A stretch of 61,278 nucleotides of DNA from Aquibacillus salsiterrae (GCF_028416595.1 NZ_JAMQKC010000013.1:1-61278); one strand, 5' to 3'; positions 1 through 8,424 are shown, numbered from the stretch's first letter. Notes: a model not told the origin generated them from the sequence alone. Made by a program: numbers and translations.

Positions 1-250
1 TATGATTGGAAAACCGGGCCCAAGGTCTAACAAAGGATGGGAGAAGAGAAAAGGTTTTATCACAATCAGGACAACGTTTCCTAATAATGGGAATGACATA
101 GGACTTAGTCTTGTGATGGACCGTGCGCTTATACTTACCGTGGTTCCATAGAGGTCTGCCACAGAAGGGGCAGTTACATTCAATATCGATATGATTGATA
201 AATTTGATGTAGTGCTTGATAGAATGAGGATACTCAAGTATAATAGTCAT
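1..250 (-). CDS. Zinc-ribbon (DUF6431-like) transposase, N-terminal part, runs off the window
   Basis: Reading leftward from an ATG at 250 the frame stays open to the window edge (83 codons seen). The peptide has CxCPFC at about residues 25-30 and CPDC at about 60-63, a two-knuckle zinc ribbon preceded by a short basic N-terminus. This layout resembles the DUF6431 zinc-ribbon found at the N-terminus of insertion-sequence transposases in Bacillaceae; the catalytic core would lie outside the window. No good ribosome-binding site is seen before the ATG, so the start is uncertain. It belongs to the accessory insert left of rpsR. The family name is from memory of the pattern and moderately sure. 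Confidence 0.5.
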   Translation of the reverse strand, partial: MTIILEYPHSIKHYIKFINHIDIECNCPFCGRPLWNHGKYKRTVHHKTKSYVIPIIRKRCPDCDKTFSLLPSFVRPWARFSNH

Positions 251-261
251 ATGTTTTTGGG

Positions 262-302
262 AGTCAACTGTTCTAGCGGCCAAGCTAAAGAGACAGTTGA
301 CT
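262..302. repeat. 10-bp perfect inverted repeat
   Basis: AGTCAACTGT at 262-271 is mirrored by ACAGTTGACT at 293-302 with a 21-nt loop, just upstream of the zinc-ribbon transposase start. It could be a terminator (TTTTCC follows on the plus strand) or part of the insertion-sequence end. Function not known. Confidence 0.5.
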
Positions 303-325
303 TTTCCTTTTTAGTTGTAACTGAT

Positions 326-386
326 AAGAGCCGACAGTTCAATGTCCATTATACCATGGCCATTGAACTGTCGGCTCTTTTTATTA
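326..386. terminator. Strong 19-bp hairpin terminator
   Basis: A perfect 19-bp inverted repeat (arms 326-344 and 361-379, 16-nt loop) is followed by TTTTTATTAAA on the plus strand and preceded by a T-rich tract. It looks like a strong factor-independent terminator, or an insertion-sequence structure that insulates the transposase from outside transcription. Confidence 0.65.
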
Positions 387-545
387 AACGGATATGACAA
401 GGTCGTTGACCAAAGCTGCCGCCGAACAGGACAATAGAGTTGGCCGCAAACAGTTTTGGAGGGAATAAAGTGATGCTTTACATTTGTACTCTTAAACCAA
501 AGTCGTTCATTTTCCGGTAGGATTGGGGTACATTTTTCAAAACAA
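387..545. other. Gap between transposase fragment and tnpC-like gene
   Basis: No credible gene. A GGAGGG at about 460 precedes an ATG at about 473, but that frame stops after 15 codons. This interval could hold the distal end of the Tn554-like element or a lost passenger gene, but I see no repeat that marks an end. Confidence 0.35.
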
Positions 546-998
546 TTATTTATTCGGTATCTTATTCATCTCAACAACCTTAATTTTAGATTGTGAATAC
601 AATTTCTCTTCAAGGTCTGCAAGTCTTTCTTTCAACTTGGTGTTTTCCTTGGTAAGAATCATATTTTGATTCAGGACCTTTTTCTTATCTTCTATAAGAT
701 CTTTATTTTTCTCTCTAAGCTGTTTGACACGTTCAGATTGAGTTGTACCCTTTGACTTAGATTTTCCCCCTTCAGAAGGGTCTAAATCACTTTGTAACGA
801 ACGTGCTTCCTCAATCATTTCTTTTAGATCAGGTCTATTAGTTGAGATTGTCTTACGTGATATTTTAGCCATCTTAGAAACACTACTAACGTTGATTGGT
901 ATTTTACTCTTTTTTAATTTTTCAAGAGCTTTCTTGACCTTTTCAGTAGTTTTAAGTCTGTTTTGATCTGCGAGACTTAACTTTTTATCATTCTTCAT
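546..998 (-). CDS. tnpC: TnpC-like (DUF6262-type) accessory transposition protein
   Basis: A 150-residue, lysine-rich protein. Its first 60 residues resemble the helix-turn-helix part of DUF6262/TnpC proteins that accompany Tn554-type recombinases (KVKKALEKL ... ISRKTIS ... RPDLKEMIE). A charged coiled coil follows from about residue 90 to 140. It overlaps the upstream recombinase gene by 11 nt, which suggests translational coupling in one recombinase operon. In Tn554, TnpC influences the orientation and frequency of transposition but is not a recombinase. Tn554 TnpC is 125 residues, so the length fits. Homology is inferred from pattern and context. Confidence 0.65.
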   Translation of the reverse strand: MKNDKKLSLADQNRLKTTEKVKKALEKLKKSKIPINVSSVSKMAKISRKTISTNRPDLKEMIEEARSLQSDLDPSEGGKSKSKGTTQSERVKQLREKNKDLIEDKKKVLNQNMILTKENTKLKERLADLEEKLYSQSKIKVVEMNKIPNK

Positions 999-2592
999 AT
1001 TTAGTACCTGCCACTTGTTCTAATGCTTCTTGGTATTCCCTTTGTGACAATTTTTCCTGTAGTTCGTGGACATACTTTTCTAGCTTATCTCTTTGATAAC
1101 GAAGTTTACTAGAGAAGATACTTTTATCATTACTTTTCGTTAATTCATTATTAACTCTTTCAAGTCTTTTTTCGTATATCGGAAGGTGGTTAGAGGATGC
1201 TATAAAATTTTTGCATCCTAAGCATACTCCATCTTGAGCACAAGGTTCTCCTCGCATTGTGTGGTGTAAGCACATTCCATGAGGTAAGAGCTCTATTTTT
1301 AAACTTCTTCGCATTTTATCTACTTGTTCAACAGTTTTTCCTGCAAATGGATTTTCTTCACCTTCTATCCGTTCAAGTGCAGTTTTATTAGTTGAACTAA
1401 TTGGAATATCACCAGATAGAATTCCTTTGATAACCTCTTGTTTTTCGTGTTTCGCATGGTCATAAGTTTCTGTCATTGTGATAGAAGCATGACCTAATAG
1501 CTCAGCTACATCTTGTATTTTCATTCCACCTTTTAATGCATAGGTAGTGAAAATATGTCTAAAATAGTGTTGCGTTAACTTTAAAGGTTGCCCGTATTCA
1601 TCCTTGAGCCCACGCTTTTCAATAAATGGATTTAACCTATTTTTACCCCAATTTGAATAATCAGCTATTAAATACTTATCTTTTTGATTTCTAGCTTTAA
1701 CTGTAAAAAGATAAGGTTTTCCAGTTTTCATTCGTAACCCTTCTGAGTGCTTTTCTAAAGCTTTAATCGCTTCTACAACTATTTCGTTAGCTGGCCTTGT
1801 TACCCATACGAGCTCTTTCTTTGTTTTCCAAGTTAGAAAGGTAATGTGGGCTTCTCCATTTATAACGCTCAGACGATTCGCTTCCATTAAAACAATTTCA
1901 CTGATACGATGTCCTAACTGGGTTGAGATAAGAATAGCTGCAGATACAAGTACATCCTCACCTCTTTTTAATTGCTCCCTTGCCAAACTAATTAAGTTAC
2001 TCACAACTTCTTCCTCAGGTAATACTTTGTTTGTTTTTCCTAACTTCGTACCCTCTTTAACTCTATTGTTCCTAATAATTAGTTCATCGTAAATGCTATT
2101 AATTTTAGCTGAATTTTTTGGTACTTCCCAGCCTCTTTGACTTCCTCGGATTAACAACTCTTTCACACATTGTGCTGACTTTTTAATACTTTGTGCACTT
2201 AGAGGTTTTCCTCTTTCGCTATCGGCATTAAGCAAAAACTCAAAGTATTCACGTATTGTGCTATCTGTAAAATCCTGAAAGGTTTCAAGGTGTCCATTTT
2301 CCTTTAAAAAGTTCCTAAACTGACTAAATGCTGCATACTTCCTCTTTGCTGAATTATACACTACCATCTTCAACTCGGACATGATATACCTTTTCACTGT
2401 ATCTTTAATAGATGTCCAATTGTTAAATAATGTAAAGTCAATACGAAACTTGGCATCATTCCAATGTGGAGCATGTACAAATCCTTTGAAATCCCATATA
2501 TCCTCAGTGAATTTACTATTACCACAACGCCATTCTGCATCTGATTTAGATGGATTATCATCTACAATTGGTATATCTTTATTTATCACCAT
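988..2592 (-). CDS. TnpB-like tyrosine recombinase (third recombinase of a Tn554-type element)
   Basis: A 534-residue site-specific recombinase. The tyrosine-recombinase catalytic set is complete: Arg in GHRISEI, a beta-hairpin Lys in LTWKTKKE, HYFRH (HxxRH), LLGHAS and the nucleophile in ETYDHA. After the catalytic domain comes a C-terminal cysteine module (LPHGMC...C...GVCLGCKNFI) and a coiled coil, the same module seen in the neighbouring TnpB fragment. It would cut and join DNA at the transposon ends through a 3'-phosphotyrosine. The start overlaps the 3' end of tnpB by 14 nt and its end overlaps tnpC. It is the only complete recombinase of the element here. Confidence 0.8.
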   Translation of the reverse strand: MVINKDIPIVDDNPSKSDAEWRCGNSKFTEDIWDFKGFVHAPHWNDAKFRIDFTLFNNWTSIKDTVKRYIMSELKMVVYNSAKRKYAAFSQFRNFLKENGHLETFQDFTDSTIREYFEFLLNADSERGKPLSAQSIKKSAQCVKELLIRGSQRGWEVPKNSAKINSIYDELIIRNNRVKEGTKLGKTNKVLPEEEVVSNLISLAREQLKRGEDVLVSAAILISTQLGHRISEIVLMEANRLSVINGEAHITFLTWKTKKELVWVTRPANEIVVEAIKALEKHSEGLRMKTGKPYLFTVKARNQKDKYLIADYSNWGKNRLNPFIEKRGLKDEYGQPLKLTQHYFRHIFTTYALKGGMKIQDVAELLGHASITMTETYDHAKHEKQEVIKGILSGDIPISSTNKTALERIEGEENPFAGKTVEQVDKMRRSLKIELLPHGMCLHHTMRGEPCAQDGVCLGCKNFIASSNHLPIYEKRLERVNNELTKSNDKSIFSSKLRYQRDKLEKYVHELQEKLSQREYQEALEQVAGTKYEE

Positions 2593-3565
2593 TTAACGTA
2601 CCTCCTTCTTGAAGTGCTGATAAACGACTTATAATGTCTGCAAGAGCCTTTTCAGTCTCAAATAGGTGGTACTCACTACCCATTAAGTCTTCTGCCAGAT
2701 AACGCTCCTTATCTTCTTTTATACGTTCTAAATGATTCTTATGAATATCTAAAAATTCAGGTGTAGTAATAAACTTAGGACAAAACAAGCAAGCATTAGG
2801 TTTTCTGCAATCAATAACCTTTTTACCAATTGGTTTTGCGCAAACACCATCTGGAAGTTGTGCCATCAAGCGTTTTTCTGAATCAAGTTTGTTTCCATCT
2901 TCATCAACAATGTCTTCGGTGCTATTTTCAACAACACCTACAAAGCCAAGCTTCTTGTATTCTTTGGTTAATCTATCATTTCGAACTTTGGCATATAATC
3001 GCGTAGAGTGCATGGATTCATGCCCTAAATACTCTTTTACTTCAAAAGGACTCATACCATTGTTCAAAAGTTCTGTTCCGATTTGATGACGAAAATTATT
3101 ATATGTCAAAAACGCGAGATTACCATTGGAATCCCCTATATTAAACCGTTTAATATATTTTCCCAACCATCTTCTTGCCTCATACTGGGTTAAAGGAGTG
3201 TGTTTCTTATTTATTTTTTGAAAGTAATAAAATAATTTGTCGGTTTTCAATTCAGAACGTAGTTCTTCTGTAGCCTTACAAAGATAATCGATTGCTACAG
3301 ATACATCTCTGTTCACAGGAATAAACCTTTCGGTTTCATTTTTCGGACTTACAATCTCCATCAAATGCTTATTCATTAGGTCCCTATTCATGCAATCTGA
3401 ATTCAGATTTAGAGCTTCTGTAAGTCGTACTCCAGTGTGTCTAATTACAGTAATCAAAGCCCAAAGTACAACTTCGTTTAAGTCTTCAAGAACTGGGTTA
3501 AACGTTGATTTCCAGTTACGAAGCGAAGTATCAATAGAATCCATTACATCATCATCAATAAGCAT
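2579..3565 (-). CDS. tnpB: Tn554-type TnpB recombinase, C-terminal half only
   Basis: A 328-residue piece matching the C-terminal half of Tn554 TnpB (about 630 residues in the type element). It keeps the catalytic Arg (HTGVRLTEAL), a hairpin Lys (SPKNETERF), RH in NNFRH, YLGHES and Tyr in TRLYAKV, then the cysteine module LPDGVC...C...ACLFC. The usual first His of HxxRH is Asn here. The frame stays open upstream of the ATG at 3565 for at least 13 codons into sequence shared with tnpA, so the ATG is probably internal and the true N-terminal half has been deleted. Activity is doubtful. Confidence 0.65.
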   Translation of the reverse strand: MLIDDDVMDSIDTSLRNWKSTFNPVLEDLNEVVLWALITVIRHTGVRLTEALNLNSDCMNRDLMNKHLMEIVSPKNETERFIPVNRDVSVAIDYLCKATEELRSELKTDKLFYYFQKINKKHTPLTQYEARRWLGKYIKRFNIGDSNGNLAFLTYNNFRHQIGTELLNNGMSPFEVKEYLGHESMHSTRLYAKVRNDRLTKEYKKLGFVGVVENSTEDIVDEDGNKLDSEKRLMAQLPDGVCAKPIGKKVIDCRKPNACLFCPKFITTPEFLDIHKNHLERIKEDKERYLAEDLMGSEYHLFETEKALADIISRLSALQEGGTLNGDK

Positions 3566-3570
3566 ACTTT

Positions 3571-4320
3571 TTAGTGTATCCTCTGTTTGAAGAGTGCGCT
3601 TTTCCCTGTTTTCAGTTGCCTATCCGGTGGTTCATTCTCTCTTTCAATAAGATAAATGTTTCCCGTTTTTTCTGTTGGATCGGGATAATCAAAATCATCG
3701 ATTCTGAGATGTAAAAGCTCAGAAACCCTATATCCGGTTTCATATAGTAATTTAAACATCAACCTATTACGAAATTTTAATGACTCATCTTCATTCCATA
3801 AATACTCTATTACCTCAAAACACTTATCCACGTCAGCTTCATAAAGCCTCTTCTTATCAATTTTCTTTTTGTGTTTTCTCTTAAAGTAATTCTGAAGATT
3901 CTTATCCCATTGTCTGGTTATATGCCTAAAGTATCCTTTTCTTGGGTTCATTTTACTCCCTTCCATTTTCACTATTGGAGTTTCCTCTACATGTCCACCA
4001 ATAGCTTCAAAATGCCTATAAAAGGAGCTTAGTGTGGCAAGATACCTAGATAATGTAGGAGGTGATACTCTTCCACTTGCACTTCTACTGTCAATAAATT
4101 CAATGAAACCTGATATATGTTTTGGTTTTACCTCATAAAACTTTAATCCTTCCTGTTCAAGCCACAAATAGTAATTTTTTAAATCATTCAAGTAGCCCCT
4201 AACAGTGTTGGGTGACATCCCTTTTAATTCCAACGTATTCGTATAATTTAAAACCTCTGGAATAATCCTCATATTAGAATCTACTAAAACTAAAGAATTA
4301 AGAGTTCTTTCTACTTTCAT
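3571..4320 (-). pseudogene. tnpA: Tn554-type TnpA recombinase, truncated (C-terminal catalytic part lost)
   Basis: A 249-residue N-terminal fragment. It has a SAM-like core-binding domain (about residues 20-110), then the first catalytic Arg (R198 in ETGYRVSELL) and the start of the beta hairpin (QLKTGK, about 235-240). It then runs into a stop after six unrelated residues. HxxR, GH and the Tyr nucleophile are absent; Tn554 TnpA is about 361 residues. The break falls where the tnpB frame begins, which fits one deletion joining the middle of tnpA to the middle of tnpB out of frame. It cannot be catalytically active alone. Confidence 0.7.
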
Positions 4321-4518
4321 ATACTAACCTCCGCAACAATAAAAGGACTTACTCCCTCAATAACTATTAGATTACGCACATTATAACATAAATGCTTTTT
4401 TAAATATTATAAATTAATAGATTACTCACAATAAAACATTTGGTGATAATGATTAATAGCAATTGTTGTCCGAAAAAATTATTTACTTTAAAATTTAAAA
4501 CTTTGATTCTAAAGATAA
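4321..4518. other. AT-rich gap upstream of tnpA with two near-identical direct repeats
   Basis: No gene. TAGATTACGCACATTATAAC (starting 4368) and TAGATTACTCACAATAAAAC (starting 4428) agree at 19 of 22 positions when extended to ACAT, and lie 60 bp apart in the same orientation. Repeats like this next to a recombinase gene are likely recombinase-binding arms at the transposon end; the true boundary lies somewhere between 4450 and 4520. Confidence 0.5.
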
Positions 4519-4546
4519 AGAGGTCTTAGATTATACTAAGACCTCT
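4519..4546 (-). terminator. Hairpin terminator
   Basis: An 11-bp perfect stem (4519-4529 with 4536-4546). On the minus strand it is followed by TTTATCTTTAG. It backs up the rpsR terminator and may shield the ribosomal operon from the mobile element. Confidence 0.7.
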
Positions 4547-4630
4547 ATCCTTTACTAATATATCTGCTAAAATAAGCAATACCATTATCTTCTATACACT
4601 ATCTTTGTTATCCCTTTTTCTTCTAGATTA

Positions 4631-4667
4631 AAAAAGCACTATAAGGTTAGCCCTTATAGTGCTTTTT
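4631..4667 (-). terminator. Terminator of the rpsF-ssb-rpsR operon
   Basis: A 16-bp perfect stem (4631-4646 with 4652-4667) ending in a run of T on the minus strand, 11 nt after the rpsR stop codon. It reads as a terminator in both directions. Confidence 0.9.
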
Positions 4668-4677
4668 CTTTTAATTA

Positions 4678-4908
4678 TTAATCGTTCACGTATGGTAATA
4701 AAGCCATTTGACGAGCACGTTTAATTGCTCTAGTCAATTTACGTTGATATTTAGCAGAAGTTCCAGTTACACGACGAGGAAGAATTTTTCCACGCTCAGA
4801 AATGAAACGTCTTAGTAAATCAACATCTTTATAATCAATGTGTGTAATGCCGTTTGCTGTGAAGTAACACACTTTACGACGCTTTGCGCGACCGCGACGA
4901 GCTGCCAT
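4678..4908 (-). CDS. rpsR: 30S ribosomal protein S18
   Basis: 76 residues. The protein binds the 30S platform as a heterodimer with S6. The basic N-terminus ([16 protein letters not shown]), the [12 protein letters not shown] motif and the helix of [13 protein letters not shown] are diagnostic of S18. CYF retains one zinc-type Cys only, as in many Bacillus non-zinc copies. It is the last gene of rpsF-ssb-rpsR, with a good GGAGGG before the ATG and the operon terminator behind it. Confidence 0.97.
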   Translation of the reverse strand: MAARRGRAKRRKVCYFTANGITHIDYKDVDLLRRFISERGKILPRRVTGTSAKYQRKLTRAIKRARQMALLPYVND

Positions 4909-4927
4909 AAGTAGTCCCTCCTTTTAA

Positions 4928-5419
4928 TTAGAATGGTAAATCATCATCAGATATATCTATTGGTTCTCCGTTATCTTTAAACGGATTTTCATCATTAGGT
5001 CCATTATAGTCATTATAATTAGGCTGTGGTGGTTGGTTCGGATTTGGGCGTTGCCCAGCAGAACCTTGTCCACCTCCACCTTGGTTTTGGTTACTTCCAC
5101 CTTTTGACTCAAGGAACTGTACACTATCTGCTACTATCTCAGTAACATATACACGTTTACCGTCCTGACCTTCAAAATTACGTGTTTGAATTCTACCATC
5201 GACACCAACCAAGCTTCCTTTACCCATAAAGTTGGCTAGGTTTTCTGCTGGTCGTCTCCACACCACACAATTAATAAAGTCAGCTTCTCGGTCACCTTGT
5301 TGATTCGAAAAAGGTCTGTTTACTGCTAAGGTAAAGTTGGCTACTGCCACGCCATTTGGTGTATAGCGTAAGTCTGGATCCCTCGTTAACCTGCCGACAA
5401 GTACGACACGATTTAACAT
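4928..5419 (-). CDS. ssb: Single-stranded DNA-binding protein
   Basis: 163 residues. An OB-fold occupies about residues 1-105 ([34 protein letters not shown]). A Gly/Gln/Asn/Pro-rich flexible linker follows, ending in the acidic tip DISDDDLPF that recruits replication and repair partners. It works as a homotetramer coating single-stranded DNA at forks. The gene lies between rpsF and rpsR in the conserved operon. Confidence 0.97.
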   Translation of the reverse strand: MLNRVVLVGRLTRDPDLRYTPNGVAVANFTLAVNRPFSNQQGDREADFINCVVWRRPAENLANFMGKGSLVGVDGRIQTRNFEGQDGKRVYVTEIVADSVQFLESKGGSNQNQGGGGQGSAGQRPNPNQPPQPNYNDYNGPNDENPFKDNGEPIDISDDDLPF

Positions 5420-5431
5420 CAGAACCCCTCC

Positions 5432-5722
5432 TTATTGGTCGTCTTCGCGAACAGCAATATGACGAATAATATCGTCAGAGAACTTCGCTTGACGATCAAA
5501 TTCATTAATTGCATTTTCATCGCCTTTAAATTTAATGATTACATAGTATCCATCACGAAAGTCATTGATTTCATAAGCAAGACGTTTCTTACCTTTTTCT
5601 TCAACTTTTCCGATTTCCGCACCATTATCAGTTAGGATAGAGTTAAAACGCTCAATCAAAGCTGTTTGAGCCTCTTCCTCGATATTTGGGCGGACGATGT
5701 ACATGATTTCATAATTTCTCAT
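5432..5722 (-). CDS. rpsF: 30S ribosomal protein S6
   Basis: 96 residues with the S6 signatures [10 protein letters not shown] at the N-terminus and [16 protein letters not shown] in the middle. It pairs with S18 in the 30S platform. AAAGGAGGTG sits 11 nt before the ATG. First gene of the operon; the upstream leader contains a hairpin (see 5723-5800). Confidence 0.97.
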   Translation of the reverse strand: MRNYEIMYIVRPNIEEEAQTALIERFNSILTDNGAEIGKVEEKGKKRLAYEINDFRDGYYVIIKFKGDENAINEFDRQAKFSDDIIRHIAVREDDQ

Positions 5723-5800
5723 CCGTTTTGCACCTCCTTTTGGTCTAAAGCGGCCCCTAGTTAGTACAGGAGCAAGGAGTAATCGTCTTTTAATTACTCA
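5723..5800 (-). promoter_or_regulatory. rpsF leader with hairpin, possible S6:S18 autoregulatory site
   Basis: A stem GAGTAAT/ATTACTC lies at 5777-5799 and a GC-rich GGGGCCGC run nearer the gene. rpsF leaders in many bacteria carry an S6:S18-binding structure. I can see a hairpin in the right place but cannot confirm the conserved bulge, so this is a weak call. Confidence 0.3.
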
Positions 5801-5890
5801 CAATGAAGAATTATATCAAACTTCTATGTATTGTGCAACTTTTGTTTGATACATATTGTCTAAGTTGATTATTTGAGTACTTTTTAGTGA

Positions 5891-5915
5891 GTGCCCCTTT
5901 ATTATAAAGAGGCGC
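5891..5915 (-). terminator. Probable ychF terminator
   Basis: A GCCTCTTTA/TAAAGGGGC stem (with G-U pairs) lies about 35 nt past the ychF stop. The T-run after it is weak, so read-through into rpsF is possible. Confidence 0.5.
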
Positions 5916-5946
5916 CCTACTGAACAAATACAGAGAGATTCCAGGC

Positions 5947-7047
5947 TTACACGTTAAAACGGAAATGAATAACATCGCCGTCTTGCACCAAATAGTCCTT
6001 ACCTTCTAATCGAACCTTACCTTTTTCTCTTGCAGCTCCCATCGTTCCAGCGTCAACGAGGTCATCATAAGAAACTGTTTCTGCCCGAATAAAACCACGC
6101 TCAAAATCACTATGAATAATCCCCGCAGCTTGAGGTGCCTTAATTCCTTTTTTAAATGTCCAAGCGCGCACCTCTTGCTCACCAGCAGTAAAGTAAGTAG
6201 CCAGTCCTAATAATGAATACGTAGCCTTGATTAATTGATCTAAACCTGATTCAGGAATACCTAATTCTTCGAGGAACTCGACTTTTTCCTCACCTTCTAA
6301 TTCAGCGATTTCTGATTCTACTTTTGCACTAATTACAATTACTTCTGCTTCTTCATTCGCTGCAAATTCACGAACCTTTTTCACATTTTCATTGTTATCC
6401 GCATCTAGCAGCTCGTCTTCTCCAACATTTGCAACGTAAAGAATAGGTTTACTTGTTAACAAATGTAACCCTTTTACTATTTTCAATTGCTCGTCGCTAA
6501 ATTCAACAACGCGGGCTGGCTTTTCTGATTCAAAAGCATGTTGTAGCTTAGCGAGAATATCATATTCAATTGCTGCTTCTTTATCTTTTTGTTTTGCTAG
6601 TTTTTCTACGCGCCCGATCCGTTTAGTTACCGTCTCAAGATCAGCTAAAATTAGTTCAAGATTAATGGTTTCGATATCTGAAATAGGATCAACTGTGCCA
6701 GACACGTGCGTGATGTTTTCGTCCTGAAAGCATCTGACCACATGGCAAATAGCATCTACTTGGCGAATGTGGGAAAGAAATTGATTTCCTAACCCTTCTC
6801 CTTTACTAGCTCCTTTAACTATCCCAGCAATATCTGTGAATTCAAATGCAGTTGGTACTGTTTTCTTTGGTTTTACTAATTCCGTTAACTTTCCTAAGCG
6901 ATAGTCGGGCACTTCAACAATCCCAACATTCGGATCTATCGTACAGAAAGGGTAATTTGCCGATTCTGCACCTGCTTGTGTAATCGCATTAAATAAGGTT
7001 GATTTACCTACGTTGGGTAAACCAACAATTCCTGCTGTTAAAGCCAT
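5947..7047 (-). CDS. ychF: Redox-regulated ribosome-associated ATPase YchF (OLA1 family)
   Basis: 366 residues, the full family length. P-loop GLPNVGKST at about residue 8; switch region with DIAGIVKGASKGEGLGNQ; a coiled-coil insertion in the middle; C-terminal TGS domain (VRAWTFKKGIKAPQAAG...). YchF is an Obg-family protein that prefers ATP to GTP and binds the ribosome. Its place next to rpsF matches B. subtilis (yyaF). The ATG at 7047 follows AAGGAG at 12 nt. Confidence 0.96.
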   Translation of the reverse strand: MALTAGIVGLPNVGKSTLFNAITQAGAESANYPFCTIDPNVGIVEVPDYRLGKLTELVKPKKTVPTAFEFTDIAGIVKGASKGEGLGNQFLSHIRQVDAICHVVRCFQDENITHVSGTVDPISDIETINLELILADLETVTKRIGRVEKLAKQKDKEAAIEYDILAKLQHAFESEKPARVVEFSDEQLKIVKGLHLLTSKPILYVANVGEDELLDADNNENVKKVREFAANEEAEVIVISAKVESEIAELEGEEKVEFLEELGIPESGLDQLIKATYSLLGLATYFTAGEQEVRAWTFKKGIKAPQAAGIIHSDFERGFIRAETVSYDDLVDAGTMGAAREKGKVRLEGKDYLVQDGDVIHFRFNV

Positions 7048-7252
7048 ATTTAACTTTCACTCCTTAAGGGTAACGCTCATATGAACGGTTAAGTCATACC
7101 CAATTATAGATACAACGATAGAAAATAACAAGTTATCCAAATTAAAAAAACAAGGAGTTTTTTTTCCTTGTTTTTCAAAAACATCTTGTGTATTTTGCCT
7201 TTTCTTTATAAAGATTCCATGTAGTTTATCAATTTTACTATATTTGTGAGAT

Positions 7253-7268
7253 TGTTTCACGTGAAACA
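7253..7268. promoter_or_regulatory. parS: parS site 1
   Basis: TGTTTCACGTGAAACA, a perfect 16-bp parS palindrome, in the gap between ychF and the DUF951 gene. It is a loading and spreading site for the ParB encoded at 11150-11986. Confidence 0.97.
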
Positions 7269-7295
7269 ATTCTTTTCTTACATTATTACGGTTGA

Positions 7296-7490
7296 TTATG
7301 AATTAGCTTTTTCTAATATTTTCTTTAGTTTACTTTCAAACTTTTTCCTTGGAATTAAAACACTATGTCCGCAACCTTCACACTTGATTCGAATATCCAT
7401 TCCTAAGCGAATAATGCGCCATCGGTTTTCGCCACACGGATGAGGTTTTTTCATTTGGACAACATCGTTTAAGTGATATTCTTTTTCCAT
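7296..7490 (-). CDS. DUF951 family protein (YyzM-like)
   Basis: 64 residues from the ATG at 7490, chosen because GGGGTG lies 10 nt upstream; a GTG at 7502 would sit on the Shine-Dalgarno itself. KKPHPCGENRW and KCEGCGHSVLIPR place three Cys and His in a small zinc-ribbon-like fold typical of DUF951. Function is unknown; the gene is regularly found beside ychF in Bacillus. It directly follows the mscS-type gene, probably co-transcribed. Confidence 0.85.
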   Translation of the reverse strand: MEKEYHLNDVVQMKKPHPCGENRWRIIRLGMDIRIKCEGCGHSVLIPRKKFESKLKKILEKANS

Positions 7491-7498
7491 ATCATCAC

Positions 7499-8386
7499 TC
7501 ACCCCTTCCCATCGAGTGGTTTTTCTAAGTCTTCTCTAGAATACATTACTAAGCGTGGTAATGGAATTTCTACGCCTTCTTCATCAAACTTTCCCTTAAT
7601 TTCTTTTCTTAAATTACGGGCCATTGCCCAATGCTGCATTGGTTGTACTTCTGCTATTACACGGAGAACAACATGAGATGTTTCAAGCATTTGCACACCT
7701 AAACATTCTGGTATCCCTTTTAACTCAGGATATTTTTCAGGCATCTTCGCTAATAGTTCCACTATTATTTTCTCTGCCCTTGGAATATCTGTTTCATACG
7801 GAATGTTTACATCAACAACCGAAATACTATTGTGAATTGAGAAATTAGTTACTTGGGTAATATTACCGTTTGGGATAATATTCAACTCCCCTGTCCAACT
7901 TTTTACTTTGGTTGTTCTTAACCCAATTTCTTCTACTTCTCCTTCTACTCCGGACGTACGAACATAATCACCTACGGAAAACTGGTCTTCAAAAATAATG
8001 AAAAAACCAGTTATAATATCTCGAACTAAATTTTGTGTCCCAAAACCAATTGCAAGACCAGCTACCCCCGCTCCGGCTAACAACGCACCAATCGGAATTG
8101 TTAGCGTATCTAGAATCATTAAGAATGCAGTAAAGTAAACAACATAGCTCAACGTATTTTGTACTAATTTTTTTAAGGTGTTCTCTCTTCGCAAAGTGAT
8201 CTTAAAAGGGCCATGATCTCTTTTTTGAAAGATGCGGCTAACAATTTTTGTGCCAACTTTAACGACAACTCCTGCAAGGACAATGATAAGTAAAATCCGC
8301 AAAAAACCTTCCGCTATTAATATCCACAATTCAGGGTTAGTTACTTTTTCCCATATATAATTCCATTGTTCTTCTAACACACTCAC
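7499..8386 (-). CDS. MscS-family small-conductance mechanosensitive channel
   Basis: 295 residues if started at the GTG at 8386, which has GGAGG 7 nt upstream; an ATG at 8428 in frame lacks such a site. N-terminal hydrophobic helices (about 20-45, 75-100) lead into a glycine/alanine-rich pore helix (AGAGVAGLAIGFGTQNLV). Then come the beta domain (FSVGDYVR, GEVEEIGLRTTKV, IIPNGNI) and the C-terminal alpha-beta domain. It should act in the membrane as a heptameric osmotic safety valve. It lies downstream of the YkvI-like gene. Confidence 0.92.
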   Translation of the reverse strand: MSVLEEQWNYIWEKVTNPELWILIAEGFLRILLIIVLAGVVVKVGTKIVSRIFQKRDHGPFKITLRRENTLKKLVQNTLSYVVYFTAFLMILDTLTIPIGALLAGAGVAGLAIGFGTQNLVRDIITGFFIIFEDQFSVGDYVRTSGVEGEVEEIGLRTTKVKSWTGELNIIPNGNITQVTNFSIHNSISVVDVNIPYETDIPRAEKIIVELLAKMPEKYPELKGIPECLGVQMLETSHVVLRVIAEVQPMQHWAMARNLRKEIKGKFDEEGVEIPLPRLVMYSREDLEKPLDGKG

Positions 8387-8424
8387 ACTTTTTCCTCCAA
8401 CACTTAACTTGTATATGTATTCTA

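Noticed and set aside
7057-7269. 70-codon ORF beginning inside parS site 1
   Set aside because: It starts in the parS palindrome, has no ribosome site and no recognisable domain; it is chance reading of the ychF upstream gap.
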